DNA of 49,907 nucleotides from SpSt-333 sp040751955 (GTDB lineage: Bacteria; Bacteroidota; Ignavibacteria; UBA10030; UBA8401): positions 1 through 49,907 of the forward strand of contig JBFMFY010000019.1 of NCBI GenBank assembly GCA_040751955.1, in the 5' to 3' direction. The position numbers were made by a program, and so were the translations under genes. Below, piece by piece: positions 23,774 to 32,651 of this stretch. The notes beneath the pieces were generated by a model, which ran no database searches, had not been told where the DNA came from, and was given only the letters and a program-made list of their open reading frames with translations. The stretch's first letter is position 1. Every line of letters begins with the position of its first letter.

Positions 23774-25831
23774 CTACTTTATTCCGACCCCCGATTCGAC
23801 TGTTTGCGATGTAGTAAGTAATGCAAAATTTTCTCCGTCTGCCGCTGTTGCAAGAAGCATCCCGTTCGATTCCACTCCCATTAATTTTGCCGGAGCAAGA
23901 TTTGCGACGACGATGATAGTTTTTCCAACAAGTTGTTCCGGAGCAATTTTCTCTGCAATGCCGGCAACAATCTGCCGCTGTTCAAAACCGAGATCGATCT
24001 GCAGTTTCAATAATTTTTTCGATTTTGGAACAGGCTCCGCAGCAATCACCCTTGCCGTTCGAAAATCGATTTTCGCAAAGTCATCGTACGTGATCTGCGG
24101 TTTGAGCGGCGAATGATTTGCCGATACGGCAGGCGAAGTTTCTCCTCCGGTTTTCAGTTTTGCGAGTTCCTGTTCGATGATGCTATCCTCGAGTTTAGTG
24201 AATAAAATTTCAGATTGTCCGAGTTGATGTCCGTCCGGCAGCAACAACTCGCCGGCATTGTTCCACTGCTCAGCTTTTATATGCGATTGGACATTCAACA
24301 TTCTCCACACTTTCTCCGTCGTAGTGGGAATAACAGGCGAAAATAGAATTGCAAGGGACCGGACAACATTCAGGCAGATATTGAGAGTCGTAGCGCATTG
24401 TTCCGGATCGCTCTTGAGTGTTTTCCACGGTTCGCTATCATTGAAATATTTGTTTGCAGCCCGCGCAACATTCATGATCTCCATCGTTGCATCACGGAAC
24501 TTGAATTGCTCGATGAGATCTGCAACCGCTTTGGGGGATTGTTGAAGGTACGAGATCATTTCTTTATCTCGTTTTGAAAGCATTCCCAGTTTCGGAACTA
24601 CATTCGCAAAATTTTTCGCGACAAACGTCAGCGTCCTGTTGATGAAATTTCCGAAAATATCCGCCAGTTCGTTGTTTGTTTTTGCCTGAAAATCTTTCCA
24701 GTAAAAATCCGAGTCCTTGTTCTCAGGTAAATTTGTCGCAATGGTGTACCGGAACAAATCGACCGGATATCGTTTCAATACATCGATTAAATCGATCGTA
24801 TGCCCTCGGCTCTTTGAGAATTTTTCTCCTTCAAGATTGAAGAATTCGTTCGCCGGAACATTATCGGGAAGAATATATCCTCCTGCTGCCATCAATTCTG
24901 CCGGAAAAACGATCGTATGGAATACTATGTTATCCTTGCCGAGAAATGCAATGTATCGCGTCCCTCGATCCTGCCAGTACTCTTTCCACTTCTCCGCCTG
25001 ACCGATATTGATCGCCCATTCTTTGGTCGATGAAATGTAGCCAAGCACCGCTTCCAGCCAGACATAGATCACTTTTCCTTTCGCATCTTCAAGCGGTACC
25101 GGAATTCCCCACGTCAAGTCCCGTGTCACAGCGCGGTCCTGCAATCCTTCTTTAAGCCAGCTGCGCGTTTGTTGAAGGACATTGTCTTTCCACTCATGGG
25201 CATGTCCTTCAACATAGTGTTCCAATTGCTTTTGGAACGAACCGAGTTTAAAATACCAATGTTTCGTCTTCTTTACTGTCGGAATTTTTCCGGTGATCAG
25301 GCTTTTCGGATTTTTCAATTCCAGTTGGTTGTAATACTTTCCGCAGTTGTCACATTGGTCGCCGCGTGCTTTGTCGTATCCGCAATTCGGACAGGTTCCT
25401 TCGACGTAGCGGTCGGGAAGAAACATATTCGCTTCCGCATCGAAGAATTGATCCTCTTCTTTGGTAACAAGAAAACCTTTACGCAGTAAATCAAGAAAGA
25501 ATTCTTTGGACGTTTCATGGTGAATCGGGAGCGATGTCCGGGAATAGTTGTCGAAACTCATGCCGAAACGCTCGAACGCCTCTTTGTTCAGTGCATGGTA
25601 TCGATCGATGATTTCTTTCGGAGTGATTTTCTCTTTTTCAGCGGAGATGGTAATTGCAACACCATGTTCATCGGATCCGCAAATGAAGAGCACATCGCGG
25701 CGTTGAAGACGTTGATACCGAACGTAGATATCGGCGGGCAGATAACATCCTGCAAGATGACCGAGATGGATCACACCGTTCGCGTACGGAAGTGCAGCAG
25801 TAACTAATATTCTTTTGAACTTATTGTGCAT
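23774..25831 (-). CDS. metG: Methionyl-tRNA synthetase with C-terminal tRNA-binding domain
   Basis: Class I aminoacyl-tRNA synthetase that charges initiator and elongator tRNA-Met. Of 685 residues, the Rossmann domain carries the HIGH-type motif HLGH (22-25) and the KMSKS-type loop KFSKS (337-341). The zinc-knuckle insertion uses C147, C150, C160 and C163 (CPNCGY ... CDNCG). The anticodon-binding helical domain spans about 390-540. Residues about 580-685 are a Trbp111/EMAP-II-like OB-fold (FAKIDFRTARVIAAEPVPKSKKLLKLQIDLG ... IVVVANLAPAKLMGVESNGMLLA) that aids dimerisation and tRNA capture. The start overlaps the end of holB by 11 nt. Confidence 0.97.
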   Translation of the reverse strand: MHNKFKRILVTAALPYANGVIHLGHLAGCYLPADIYVRYQRLQRRDVLFICGSDEHGVAITISAEKEKITPKEIIDRYHALNKEAFERFGMSFDNYSRTSLPIHHETSKEFFLDLLRKGFLVTKEEDQFFDAEANMFLPDRYVEGTCPNCGYDKARGDQCDNCGKYYNQLELKNPKSLITGKIPTVKKTKHWYFKLGSFQKQLEHYVEGHAHEWKDNVLQQTRSWLKEGLQDRAVTRDLTWGIPVPLEDAKGKVIYVWLEAVLGYISSTKEWAINIGQAEKWKEYWQDRGTRYIAFLGKDNIVFHTIVFPAELMAAGGYILPDNVPANEFFNLEGEKFSKSRGHTIDLIDVLKRYPVDLFRYTIATNLPENKDSDFYWKDFQAKTNNELADIFGNFINRTLTFVAKNFANVVPKLGMLSKRDKEMISYLQQSPKAVADLIEQFKFRDATMEIMNVARAANKYFNDSEPWKTLKSDPEQCATTLNICLNVVRSLAILFSPVIPTTTEKVWRMLNVQSHIKAEQWNNAGELLLPDGHQLGQSEILFTKLEDSIIEQELAKLKTGGETSPAVSANHSPLKPQITYDDFAKIDFRTARVIAAEPVPKSKKLLKLQIDLGFEQRQIVAGIAEKIAPEQLVGKTIIVVANLAPAKLMGVESNGMLLATAADGENFALLTTSQTVESGVGIK

Positions 25832-26948
25832 GGAGAATTCTGCGCAAACGGACTATTACTGAGAGCATGACTAATGGAAGATACACATTTCTTCGGAGAA
25901 GTTCGAGAGCCCGTTCCACTGCTGCCAGGCACAATTCAATATCGGCTTTGCTGAATTTGTCCACAAAGCGCTGCAGATCATTTAGTTGATCGACATTAAA
26001 TACGGCACGTGATCCCTCACGTATCATGATCGCATCCCGCATCCAAACATGAAGCATCAAAAGGAGCTTCTCCGCCTCATTGCGTCTGTTACCGGTAAGA
26101 TATTCTTCATAGTCATCAAAAACTTTAGCCGGAAACGAGCCAAGTACTGACCGAAGAAATGTCACAGCATCTCCGCGATATCTTGCAAGGTCGTCGGAAA
26201 ACAACTCCAGCGCTTTTGTATAATTTCCTCCCGCCAAACGGGCAATAAATTTTCCCTGCTCTTCATCCTTTCCTTCTCTTTCGATAAGGGCACGAGTAAT
26301 CTCGTCGTCAGTCAGCATGGAACATTGCAGCAACTGACAACGGGAAATAATTGTCTGCTTCATCGCATCCTTGCGCGATGTTGTAAGCAGAAAATGCACA
26401 TCGTCAAGCGGTTCTTCAAGAATTTTAAGGAGAGAGTTCGCCGAAGCGTCGTTCATCGCATCGGCATCGAAAATAACAAATATCTTCTTCCCCGTCTCCG
26501 CGCTGCTCAATGACGACTCTCTTTTTATCTCCCGAATGGATTTGATGCGAATGAACTTTGCTTTTGGGATCTCAATATGAAAGTACGGATTCCGAGCCTT
26601 TTCGAGCGTCTGACGCCGTATTTCATCGACGACATCGCCGTCCATAGAATCGTCATCCGGTTTGTCGGTATCGCCGCCGGGAAGAGGAAAGATCAATTTC
26701 AAATTAGGATGCTGCAGGACCTCCATTTTTTTACAGTTGGAACATTCGCCGCATGCACCGGTCGATTGTTTTTTGCAGAGCAGCGTCCGTGCAAATTCCA
26801 GCGCAATTGCCTCCGTTCCCACACCGTCGTTCCCCCAGAACAAATAGGCGTGAGCAACACGACCGTTGCGGATCGCCGTTTGCAGGATCTTTTTTACACG
26901 TTCCTGCCCGATAACACTATTCCAATTAGAATGCGTGACCAATTCCAA
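25821..26948 (-). CDS. holB: DNA polymerase III delta' subunit
   Basis: Clamp-loader subunit, 375 residues. The N-terminal AAA+ fold starts WNSVIGQERVKKILQTAI; the P-loop GNDGVGTEAI has Thr-Glu where an active loader has Lys-Thr/Ser, in line with delta' being unable to hydrolyse ATP. A zinc module (C-x8-C-x2-C-x2-C, CGECSNC) follows at about 58-73. SANSLLKILEEP and the sensor TSRKDAMKQTIISRCQ (SRC motif, contact to neighbouring subunits) are present. The start is not ATG: TTG 26948 or TTG 26942 both lie inside the 3' end of the upstream outer-membrane gene, overlapping it by about 20 nt, so translation is probably coupled. Confidence 0.93.
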   Translation of the reverse strand: MELVTHSNWNSVIGQERVKKILQTAIRNGRVAHAYLFWGNDGVGTEAIALEFARTLLCKKQSTGACGECSNCKKMEVLQHPNLKLIFPLPGGDTDKPDDDSMDGDVVDEIRRQTLEKARNPYFHIEIPKAKFIRIKSIREIKRESSLSSAETGKKIFVIFDADAMNDASANSLLKILEEPLDDVHFLLTTSRKDAMKQTIISRCQLLQCSMLTDDEITRALIEREGKDEEQGKFIARLAGGNYTKALELFSDDLARYRGDAVTFLRSVLGSFPAKVFDDYEEYLTGNRRNEAEKLLLMLHVWMRDAIMIREGSRAVFNVDQLNDLQRFVDKFSKADIELCLAAVERALELLRRNVYLPLVMLSVIVRLRRILHAQ

Positions 26949-28995
26949 AGTGTACTATAGAAAATGAATTATGGAAAAGTGATTGCTCATACAGCCACTG
27001 CTGACCAATCGGTTTTTTTGGATCATAGAGACGCCATGCAACATCAAACCTGAACGGTCCGACGAACGTTTCGTACCGCAGCCCGAAACCTACAGCACAA
27101 GCGACCTGTTCCAAGTCAACATCATCAACCTTGTACCACGTATTGCCGAAATCGAGGAACAACACCGACCAAAGATTTTCAAGATTGAGCACGAGGAACT
27201 TCCCGCCGTTCGGAAAGAGCTGCGATCTGCTCTCCATACTCCCTTCAAAAGCAATATTGCCCCCTTTGAGTGTATCGCCAAATGCAGAGAGTTGCTTGTC
27301 TTTCCACGCCCGAACGCTGCCGCTTCCGCCAACAAAGAACCTGCGCGGCAGGGGAACCGGCGTTGTATTTGCCGAATTATATAACTGTGCCAATCCACCC
27401 TGCAATTTGAGCGCAAAGACATGAGACTGTGTTGCTCCACCGCTGAAGAAATGTTTGAGAAGGAATGAAACCTTGACATATTCCGAATACGGAAGATTGA
27501 ATCCGTTAACCAACTTCGATACAACTCCTGCCTCTTCGATCGTTGCCGAATGAAAGAATCCGGATGTTGGTGAGAAAATATTATTGGTTTTATCACGCTG
27601 CAGGGTAAATGCTTCAATGACGTTGAATTGTTTTGTGGTATCTTCCACCCGCAGATTTTGTGCATCTTTAAATTTTGGATCGACCCGTTCGATGCTGAGT
27701 TCCGTGACGCCGTTGGTGTAGGTTGCCAGTTTTGTATTCAGCCCCAATTTTGCACGCAATGTATTCAACGTATAATCGGGTTGTTTCTCCGCTTCAGCTG
27801 TCAAAGTAATGCTGGCAGCCGTTTTGTTGCTGTAAAAATAAGGAAAGACCAACTGCGATTGAATATCTGCTTTTGAAAAAAGTGAAGGTTCGCTCAATCC
27901 ATTCTTAAATGCGCCGTTGATATCAAGATCTTCGATCCTGTTCACGCGGGCACGGGCGGTAATTGAAAAATTCCTCGCTCCTCCGAAAAAATTTCTGTGC
28001 TTGTAGCCTAAGCCGAGACCGGTTGAAAACAATTCATTATTTTCACTCAGCACAAGAAACTCAGGAGTGACCTCCTGCATTTCCAGCGTACGATAACTGA
28101 TCGTAAGCGGAACTGTCGCATTTCCGGCCGAATCGACGACAAAATCCGGTTTGATTTCTGCTGTTTCGAAAATGCCTAATCTGTTTAAATTCTGCTCGCT
28201 GACATTTCTTTTTTCTTCATTGTATATTTGCCCCGTTTCGAAGTCGAGTTGCCGCAGGACGATATCCTGATCGACCGGGGAATACCCTTCAACAATAACA
28301 ACGTCGCCAAACACAAATTTTTCCCCTGCATCGAACTTGAGCGTAACGGAAATATTGTTGGTAGAAGCATATCGGCGTTGAGAACCTCCTTCCAGCTTTG
28401 CAAGAGGATATCCGTTTGCATGCAACAAGCGGAGAATTCTATTTTGTTCGTCTATCACATTCTGTTTATTGTACGGATCACCCGGCTTCAGTATGCGTTC
28501 ATGTTCGATCCGGTTGCGAAGTTCTTGCGGAAGGTCGTTCAATCCATAGACATTCACCGAATCTACCATCGATCGTTGGCCGACAATAATATGCAGAGCA
28601 ATATCCACGGAACGCGATCCCTCTTTGAATATTAACGTCGTGTCGATAACAGTCTTGAAGTATCCTCTGTCCGAGAAATAATCATACAGGTGAACGATGT
28701 CATTATAAAAGATCAATGGGTCGAAATACGATCGTGGAGCACCTAAGTTTTGCGTGATGTTCTCGTTGAGGAATATCCAGCCGCCCCACGGCGTTTCTGA
28801 GGTCACGAGTTCGTTCAGAATTTGATCGGTTGAAAAATCTCCGTCGATCGCGATGTGAAGATTTGTGATCTCAGCTCGCACCGGTACCGCATTCTCTTCC
28901 TGAGCAAAGATTGAAGAGCACATCATGAACGCCGAAAGCGCCGGAATTGCAAGATGCCGCCGCAAATGAGAATATATGGATTGTAACACGTTCAC
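26926..28995 (-). CDS. Omp85-family outer-membrane protein (BamA/TamA-like)
   Basis: A protein of about 690 residues with an N-terminal signal peptide (basic n-region YSHLRRH, then LAIPALSAFMMCSSIFAQ), three POTRA-like domains (about 38-310) and a C-terminal 16-strand barrel that ends in HFGIGHAF with the terminal Phe of outer-membrane beta-signals. FFVGGSGSVRAWK corresponds to the VRGY-type motif of strand/loop 6. Three POTRA domains point to TamA or a BamA-like accessory protein rather than a five-POTRA BamA. The start is placed at GTG 28995: the frame is open further upstream but runs through a clear terminator. The exact start is uncertain because no good ribosome binding site is visible. 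Confidence 0.85.
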   Translation of the reverse strand: MNVLQSIYSHLRRHLAIPALSAFMMCSSIFAQEENAVPVRAEITNLHIAIDGDFSTDQILNELVTSETPWGGWIFLNENITQNLGAPRSYFDPLIFYNDIVHLYDYFSDRGYFKTVIDTTLIFKEGSRSVDIALHIIVGQRSMVDSVNVYGLNDLPQELRNRIEHERILKPGDPYNKQNVIDEQNRILRLLHANGYPLAKLEGGSQRRYASTNNISVTLKFDAGEKFVFGDVVIVEGYSPVDQDIVLRQLDFETGQIYNEEKRNVSEQNLNRLGIFETAEIKPDFVVDSAGNATVPLTISYRTLEMQEVTPEFLVLSENNELFSTGLGLGYKHRNFFGGARNFSITARARVNRIEDLDINGAFKNGLSEPSLFSKADIQSQLVFPYFYSNKTAASITLTAEAEKQPDYTLNTLRAKLGLNTKLATYTNGVTELSIERVDPKFKDAQNLRVEDTTKQFNVIEAFTLQRDKTNNIFSPTSGFFHSATIEEAGVVSKLVNGFNLPYSEYVKVSFLLKHFFSGGATQSHVFALKLQGGLAQLYNSANTTPVPLPRRFFVGGSGSVRAWKDKQLSAFGDTLKGGNIAFEGSMESRSQLFPNGGKFLVLNLENLWSVLFLDFGNTWYKVDDVDLEQVACAVGFGLRYETFVGPFRFDVAWRLYDPKKPIGQQWLYEQSLFHNSFSIVHFGIGHAF

Positions 28996-29011
28996 AATTG
29001 TAAGATGTTCA

Positions 29012-29040
29012 ACAAAAAACCCAGCATACTGCGCGCTGGG
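29012..29040 (-). terminator. Rho-independent terminator after the DUF2795 gene
   Basis: On the minus strand CCCAGC-9 nt-GCTGGG is followed by TTTTTTGTTG. It ends the M23/DUF2795 unit and rules out the longest possible start of the next gene. Confidence 0.85.
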
Positions 29041-29079
29041 TCTCAAAAAGTATAAATTGCAACATTGAGGACATGACAA

Positions 29080-29304
29080 TCAATAATCGTTCTCATCCTC
29101 ATAAAAGAAATCGTCATCTGTCGGATAGTCAGGCCAAATGTCTTCGATGCTTTCGTACGGCTCTTCAGCATCTTCAAGTTCGTTCAGGTTCTCAATCACT
29201 TCCGGCGGTGAGCCGGAGCGGATGGCATAGTCAATCAGTTCTTCTTTCGTTGCGGGCCATGGCGCATCTTCGAGATACGATGCCAGTTCCATTGTCCAAA
29301 TCAT
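29080..29304 (-). CDS. DUF2795-like acidic small protein
   Basis: A 74-residue very acidic protein. The core LEDAPWPATKEELIDYAIRSGSPPEVIENLNELEDAEEPYES matches the DUF2795 pattern (Trp-Pro-x-x-Lys-x-x-Leu-x-x-Tyr-Ala, then Pro-x-x-x-Ile-x-x-Leu), a family of short proteins of unknown function found across many bacteria. The tail SIEDIWPDYPTDDDFFYEDENDY is mostly Asp/Glu and aromatic residues. It is the last gene of the unit with the M23 peptidase, 25 nt downstream of it, and is followed by a terminator. No function can be assigned. Confidence 0.85.
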   Translation of the reverse strand: MIWTMELASYLEDAPWPATKEELIDYAIRSGSPPEVIENLNELEDAEEPYESIEDIWPDYPTDDDFFYEDENDY

Positions 29305-29329
29305 GGTTCTACTACCTCTGGGAGTTTTG

Positions 29330-30292
29330 TTATCGTATAGCTGCTAGTTGAGATTTGATTTTTTCGTAGTCAACATCATCCACAAAATATTCAACCGGAT
29401 TTTGTTGCGTTCCGTTCCTACGAACTTCGTAATGCAAATGCGGCCCGGTAGAACGACCGGTATTGCCTGAGTATGCGATCAGTTGCCCCCGCTTCACCTT
29501 TTGTCCTGATCGTACAACCACACGCGAAAGGTGAGCGTACCACGTTTTATATCCAAATCCATGATTGACTTCCACTGATGTGCCGTATGAACTGCCCGTT
29601 CCACCTGCAAATTCGATAACACCGTCACCTGTGGCATACACGGGGGTTCCTATGTCTCCGTGAATGTCCACTCCTTCATGCGGACGCATCACACCAAGAA
29701 ACGGATCCCTGCGCATACCGAATCCATGGTATGAATACGTCCCGACCATCGGCTTAATAGCGGGCATGCTTGAAAAAAGGATTTTGTTCTCTTCCTGTTT
29801 TTTGAAAATCTGATGATAACTTTGACGTTGGAACGCAAGTTCTTTTTCTATTTTATCGAGCAGAATTCCCGATGACGAAAGGATCTCGTTTGCATCTTTT
29901 GAAATTAATCCGTCGAGTTTATCGATGGAACTGCCTCCTGTTCCCATAGCACGCGTATCCAGGTCAATCTTGGGCAAGTTCACAGCAGTTCGTAATTCGT
30001 TATCGCTATGCGCCAATTGCTGCATCACAGCGGAAATATCTACAAGGCGTGAATTGAGCGTTTTAACCTGCTGCTTTAAGAGAGAATTTTCTTCGGCAAG
30101 GTCTGTTGCAGTTTTGAATCCTAACCCAAAAACATCCCCGTAGTAATTGTTCACCATTCCCATAGTTGACAGGAACACAATAGTCGCAACAACAACAATA
30201 CCGCTCAATTTTGAGCGATATCCTTTTGCTTCGACGTATGATACCGTTTCTTCTGAATAGAAGAATAACTTTTCTCTCTTGTACAACACCAC
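29330..30292 (-). CDS. Membrane-anchored M23 (LytM) peptidase
   Basis: A 320-residue cell-wall hydrolase or regulator. A single membrane helix spans about 31-50, a coiled coil follows at about 62-100 and the LytM domain at about 185-300. Zinc ligands are present (H205 and D209 in RPHEGVDIHG, H287 in GPHLHYEV) together with H254 and H285, so it should be an active endopeptidase rather than a degenerate EnvC/NlpD-type activator. The FtsX-like role is not supported because no FtsEX is adjacent. It acts in the periplasm on peptidoglycan cross-links. The start is a GTG or TTG (30292-30286) after AAAGTGAGGTGG; the choice between them is open. Confidence 0.9.
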   Translation of the reverse strand: MVLYKREKLFFYSEETVSYVEAKGYRSKLSGIVVVATIVFLSTMGMVNNYYGDVFGLGFKTATDLAEENSLLKQQVKTLNSRLVDISAVMQQLAHSDNELRTAVNLPKIDLDTRAMGTGGSSIDKLDGLISKDANEILSSSGILLDKIEKELAFQRQSYHQIFKKQEENKILFSSMPAIKPMVGTYSYHGFGMRRDPFLGVMRPHEGVDIHGDIGTPVYATGDGVIEFAGGTGSSYGTSVEVNHGFGYKTWYAHLSRVVVRSGQKVKRGQLIAYSGNTGRSTGPHLHYEVRRNGTQQNPVEYFVDDVDYEKIKSQLAAIR

Positions 30293-30371
30293 CTCACTTT
30301 TGTAATAAATTCATACCGAAAATATAAAAATTAATATGGTTTGTCAAGGATTAGGAATAAATATAACCAAA

Positions 30372-31382
30372 TCACTCGAAATCATGCTCAAAATAATCAA
30401 TACTGCGCTTTCCAGACCTTTTTGATTTGAGTTGAATCACTTTTTCCAACTTCTTGGAAAATTCCTGTGCGGCATCGTACCCATAATGTTTCAACAGATA
30501 ATTCAATGCAATAACCTCGGCGATCACGGTAACATTCTTACCGGGGAAAATCGGAAGTTTTATGTGAGGAATTTCGACACCAAGTATTGCGGTCATATTC
30601 TGATCCAATCCGGTCCGTGTAAAGTCCCCATTCGGCTGCCACTCCATCAATTCAACGACCACTTCGATCCTTTTCTGGAACCGGATTGCACGAATCCCAA
30701 AAATATTTTGAACGTCGATGAGACCTAATCCGCGAATTTCCATGAAGTGTTTCACAAGATCTGTCCCTGTACCGATGAGGATGCTTTCCCCTTTCCGTGT
30801 AATTGTGACAACATCGTCGGAAACGAGACGATGCCCTCGCTCGACCAGATCCAGCGCAATTTCACTTTTCCCGATTCCGGACCTGCCGATGAACAACACT
30901 CCAATACCGTACACGTCAACGAACGATCCATGGATGGTGGTCTGCGGAGAAAACTGGTCATCAAGAAAATCGCTGAGCAAATATGCCGCCTTGGTCGTTT
31001 CCAACGGTGTGCTGAAGACCGGGACATTATGATCTTCGGCGATTTTCAACAACTCACGATCGAATGTATTTCCGTTAGTAACAATAATACACGGGAGAGC
31101 AAATTTGAAAAGTGTATTAAATGCATGCACCCGTTTTTCAAGCGACATACTCATTAAATAACGAATCTCGGTATTCCCGAATACCTGTACACGGTTGAAT
31201 GTGAAGAGTTCAACGTACCCTGCAAGTGCAAGCCCAGGCCTATGGAGATTCTTGTCAACGATTTTGTTCTCCAGACCAACATTGACGATCTGTTCCAGTT
31301 TTACTCTTGATTTATTGCTCTCAAACAAGAATCCGACAGTGATATTCTGTTTGCGATACTCTTTACCAACGGGAATTGTCAT
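30372..31382 (-). CDS. hprK: HPr kinase/phosphorylase
   Basis: Bifunctional kinase/phosphorylase that modifies HPr (or an NPr-like protein) on serine. The 336 residues comprise an N-terminal domain of about 130 residues and a kinase domain with HGSFVDVYGIGVLFIGRSGIGKS (His151 and P-loop 166-173), the SDDVV aspartates at 189-190, and the family signature ELMEWQPNGDFTRTGLDQNMTAILGVEIP. No PTS gene is in the window, but the hpf-hprK pair resembles the hpf/ptsN/hprK neighbourhood of other Gram-negative bacteria, where the system is regulatory rather than sugar-transporting. It starts 9 nt after hpf. Confidence 0.95.
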   Translation of the reverse strand: MTIPVGKEYRKQNITVGFLFESNKSRVKLEQIVNVGLENKIVDKNLHRPGLALAGYVELFTFNRVQVFGNTEIRYLMSMSLEKRVHAFNTLFKFALPCIIVTNGNTFDRELLKIAEDHNVPVFSTPLETTKAAYLLSDFLDDQFSPQTTIHGSFVDVYGIGVLFIGRSGIGKSEIALDLVERGHRLVSDDVVTITRKGESILIGTGTDLVKHFMEIRGLGLIDVQNIFGIRAIRFQKRIEVVVELMEWQPNGDFTRTGLDQNMTAILGVEIPHIKLPIFPGKNVTVIAEVIALNYLLKHYGYDAAQEFSKKLEKVIQLKSKRSGKRSIDYFEHDFE

Positions 31383-31391
31383 ACGGTACCT

Positions 31392-31724
31392 CTAAGGCTT
31401 GGCTTGCGTTTTGCGGATCACTGTTTTCTTTTTGGCTCTCTGCTTTGATTTATATTTTTGGATTTGCCGCTCTACCTTCGATATGGCGGCGTCAATCGAT
31501 CTTATGAAATCATCAGTCTTTTCGATTGCTTTCAAGATGGTACCGTACACGGTAACGTGGAGTTCCGCTCTCTTGACGCTGTTCACCGATTTTTCGTAAC
31601 TGAGAACGACATTTGCACTAATGATACCGTTGTAGTACCGTTCGAGTCTTTTTAAGGAATCAAATGCGTACGCTCTGAGTGATTCATGCGCTTTGAAATG
31701 CCGGGCAGTGATGTGAATATCCAT
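31392..31724 (-). CDS. hpf: Ribosome hibernation promoting factor (short form)
   Basis: A 110-residue HPF/YfiA (RaiA) protein. The pattern MDIHITARHFKAHESLRAYAFDSLKRLERYYNGIISANVVLSYEK, followed by AELHVTVYGTILKAIEKTDDFIRSIDAAISKVERQIQKYKSKQR, is the family's beta-alpha-beta-beta-beta-alpha fold with conserved Asp-hydrophobic-Ile start and the D-x-x-x-S-I-D-x-A-x-x-K-V-E-R-Q helix. There is no long C-terminal dimerisation domain, so it is the short type, with only a basic tail (AKKKTVIRKTQAKP). It binds between the ribosomal subunits in stationary phase. It has an AAGGAA ribosome binding site and is co-transcribed with xerC upstream and hprK downstream. Confidence 0.93.
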   Translation of the reverse strand: MDIHITARHFKAHESLRAYAFDSLKRLERYYNGIISANVVLSYEKSVNSVKRAELHVTVYGTILKAIEKTDDFIRSIDAAISKVERQIQKYKSKQRAKKKTVIRKTQAKP

Positions 31725-31736
31725 AACCGGTTCCTT

Positions 31737-32642
31737 TCATGAAGTTGCTTTGGGATGTGCTTGTTGATAGACTTTTTTCAGCCGTTCAACGGTGACATGG
31801 GTATAGATCTGGGTCGTTGACAATCGTTCATGACCCAGTAATTCTTTTACGGCAAGTATGTCCGCGCCGTTATCCAGCAAATGTGTGGCAAAGGAATGAC
31901 GTAGGACGTGCGGGCTTTTCTGACGAACCTCTGCAACCTCCCGAAGGTACGAATTGACTATTGCATAGACCCGATGAGGACTGAGGGCGTTTCCTTTGTC
32001 ATCCGTGAATAATATAGTACTTCCATTATAAATGTGCGGATGCATCTCCTTTCTGATGGTTAAATAATTTTTAATCGCATTCTCCGCTTTCTTCGTGCAC
32101 GGAACAATCCGCTGCTTATTCCCTTTTCCGGTCACTTTTAATGTCCGGTCGTACATATTGATATCCGAAACCTTCAATCCGATCAATTCCGACAATCGGA
32201 TGCCGCTGCCGTAGAACAATTCGAGGATTGCCGAATCGCGCGCGCCGTGGACGGTTGTGTTGTCCGGAAGCGACAAGACGCGCTCCATCGATTCCTTGTC
32301 CACAAATTGAGGAAGTTTCTTTTCAACTTTGGGCGTTACAATGTTTAACGTGGGATTGGACGCGACGATCTTTTTCCGAACCAGAAATTTATAAAAAGAC
32401 CGCAGTGAAGAAAGTTTCCGGACGACGCTTTTTTTTGCAACTCCGTTTTCAAGCAGCATACCAAGGAAGGCTCGAATCACGCTCATATCAACCGTACCAT
32501 GGGCTTGAACCAATTCGGGATATTCGTTCTGAAGGAATGAGCAATACTGCGTCAGGTCATTCGCATACGAAGTGATTGTGTGCGATGAATAATTCCTCTC
32601 CCGTTCGATGTACGAGAGATATGACCGGACATGTTCTTGCAT
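31737..32642 (-). CDS. xerC: Tyrosine site-specific recombinase of the XerC/XerD type
   Basis: A 301-residue tyrosine recombinase for chromosome dimer resolution. Counting from the alternative GTG codon one position upstream, the catalytic residues are R150 (SGIRLSELIGL), K174 (GKGNKQRIVP), H246 and R249 (HVLRHSFATHL), H272 (LLGHERLSTTQ) and nucleophile Y281 (IYTHV). The N-terminal SAM-like core-binding domain fits about residues 1-100. ATG 32642 is chosen over the adjacent GTG. It sits 9 nt after topA. Whether it corresponds to XerC, XerD or XerH cannot be settled from one protein; location in a housekeeping cluster argues against an integron or phage integrase. Confidence 0.9.
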   Translation of the reverse strand: MQEHVRSYLSYIERERNYSSHTITSYANDLTQYCSFLQNEYPELVQAHGTVDMSVIRAFLGMLLENGVAKKSVVRKLSSLRSFYKFLVRKKIVASNPTLNIVTPKVEKKLPQFVDKESMERVLSLPDNTTVHGARDSAILELFYGSGIRLSELIGLKVSDINMYDRTLKVTGKGNKQRIVPCTKKAENAIKNYLTIRKEMHPHIYNGSTILFTDDKGNALSPHRVYAIVNSYLREVAEVRQKSPHVLRHSFATHLLDNGADILAVKELLGHERLSTTQIYTHVTVERLKKVYQQAHPKATS

Positions 32643-32651
32643 CACACTTTG

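Noticed and set aside
25821..26948. Broken clamp-loader ATPase because the Walker A lysine is missing
   Set aside because: Delta' subunits normally lack ATPase activity, so a degenerate P-loop is expected.
28996..29079. Upstream extension of the Omp85-family gene
   Set aside because: The DNA contains a rho-independent terminator of the preceding gene and the translation has no signal peptide features.
31737..32642. Integrase of a mobile element
   Set aside because: The recombinase sits between topA and hpf in a housekeeping cluster, with no attachment repeats, cargo or transposase nearby.
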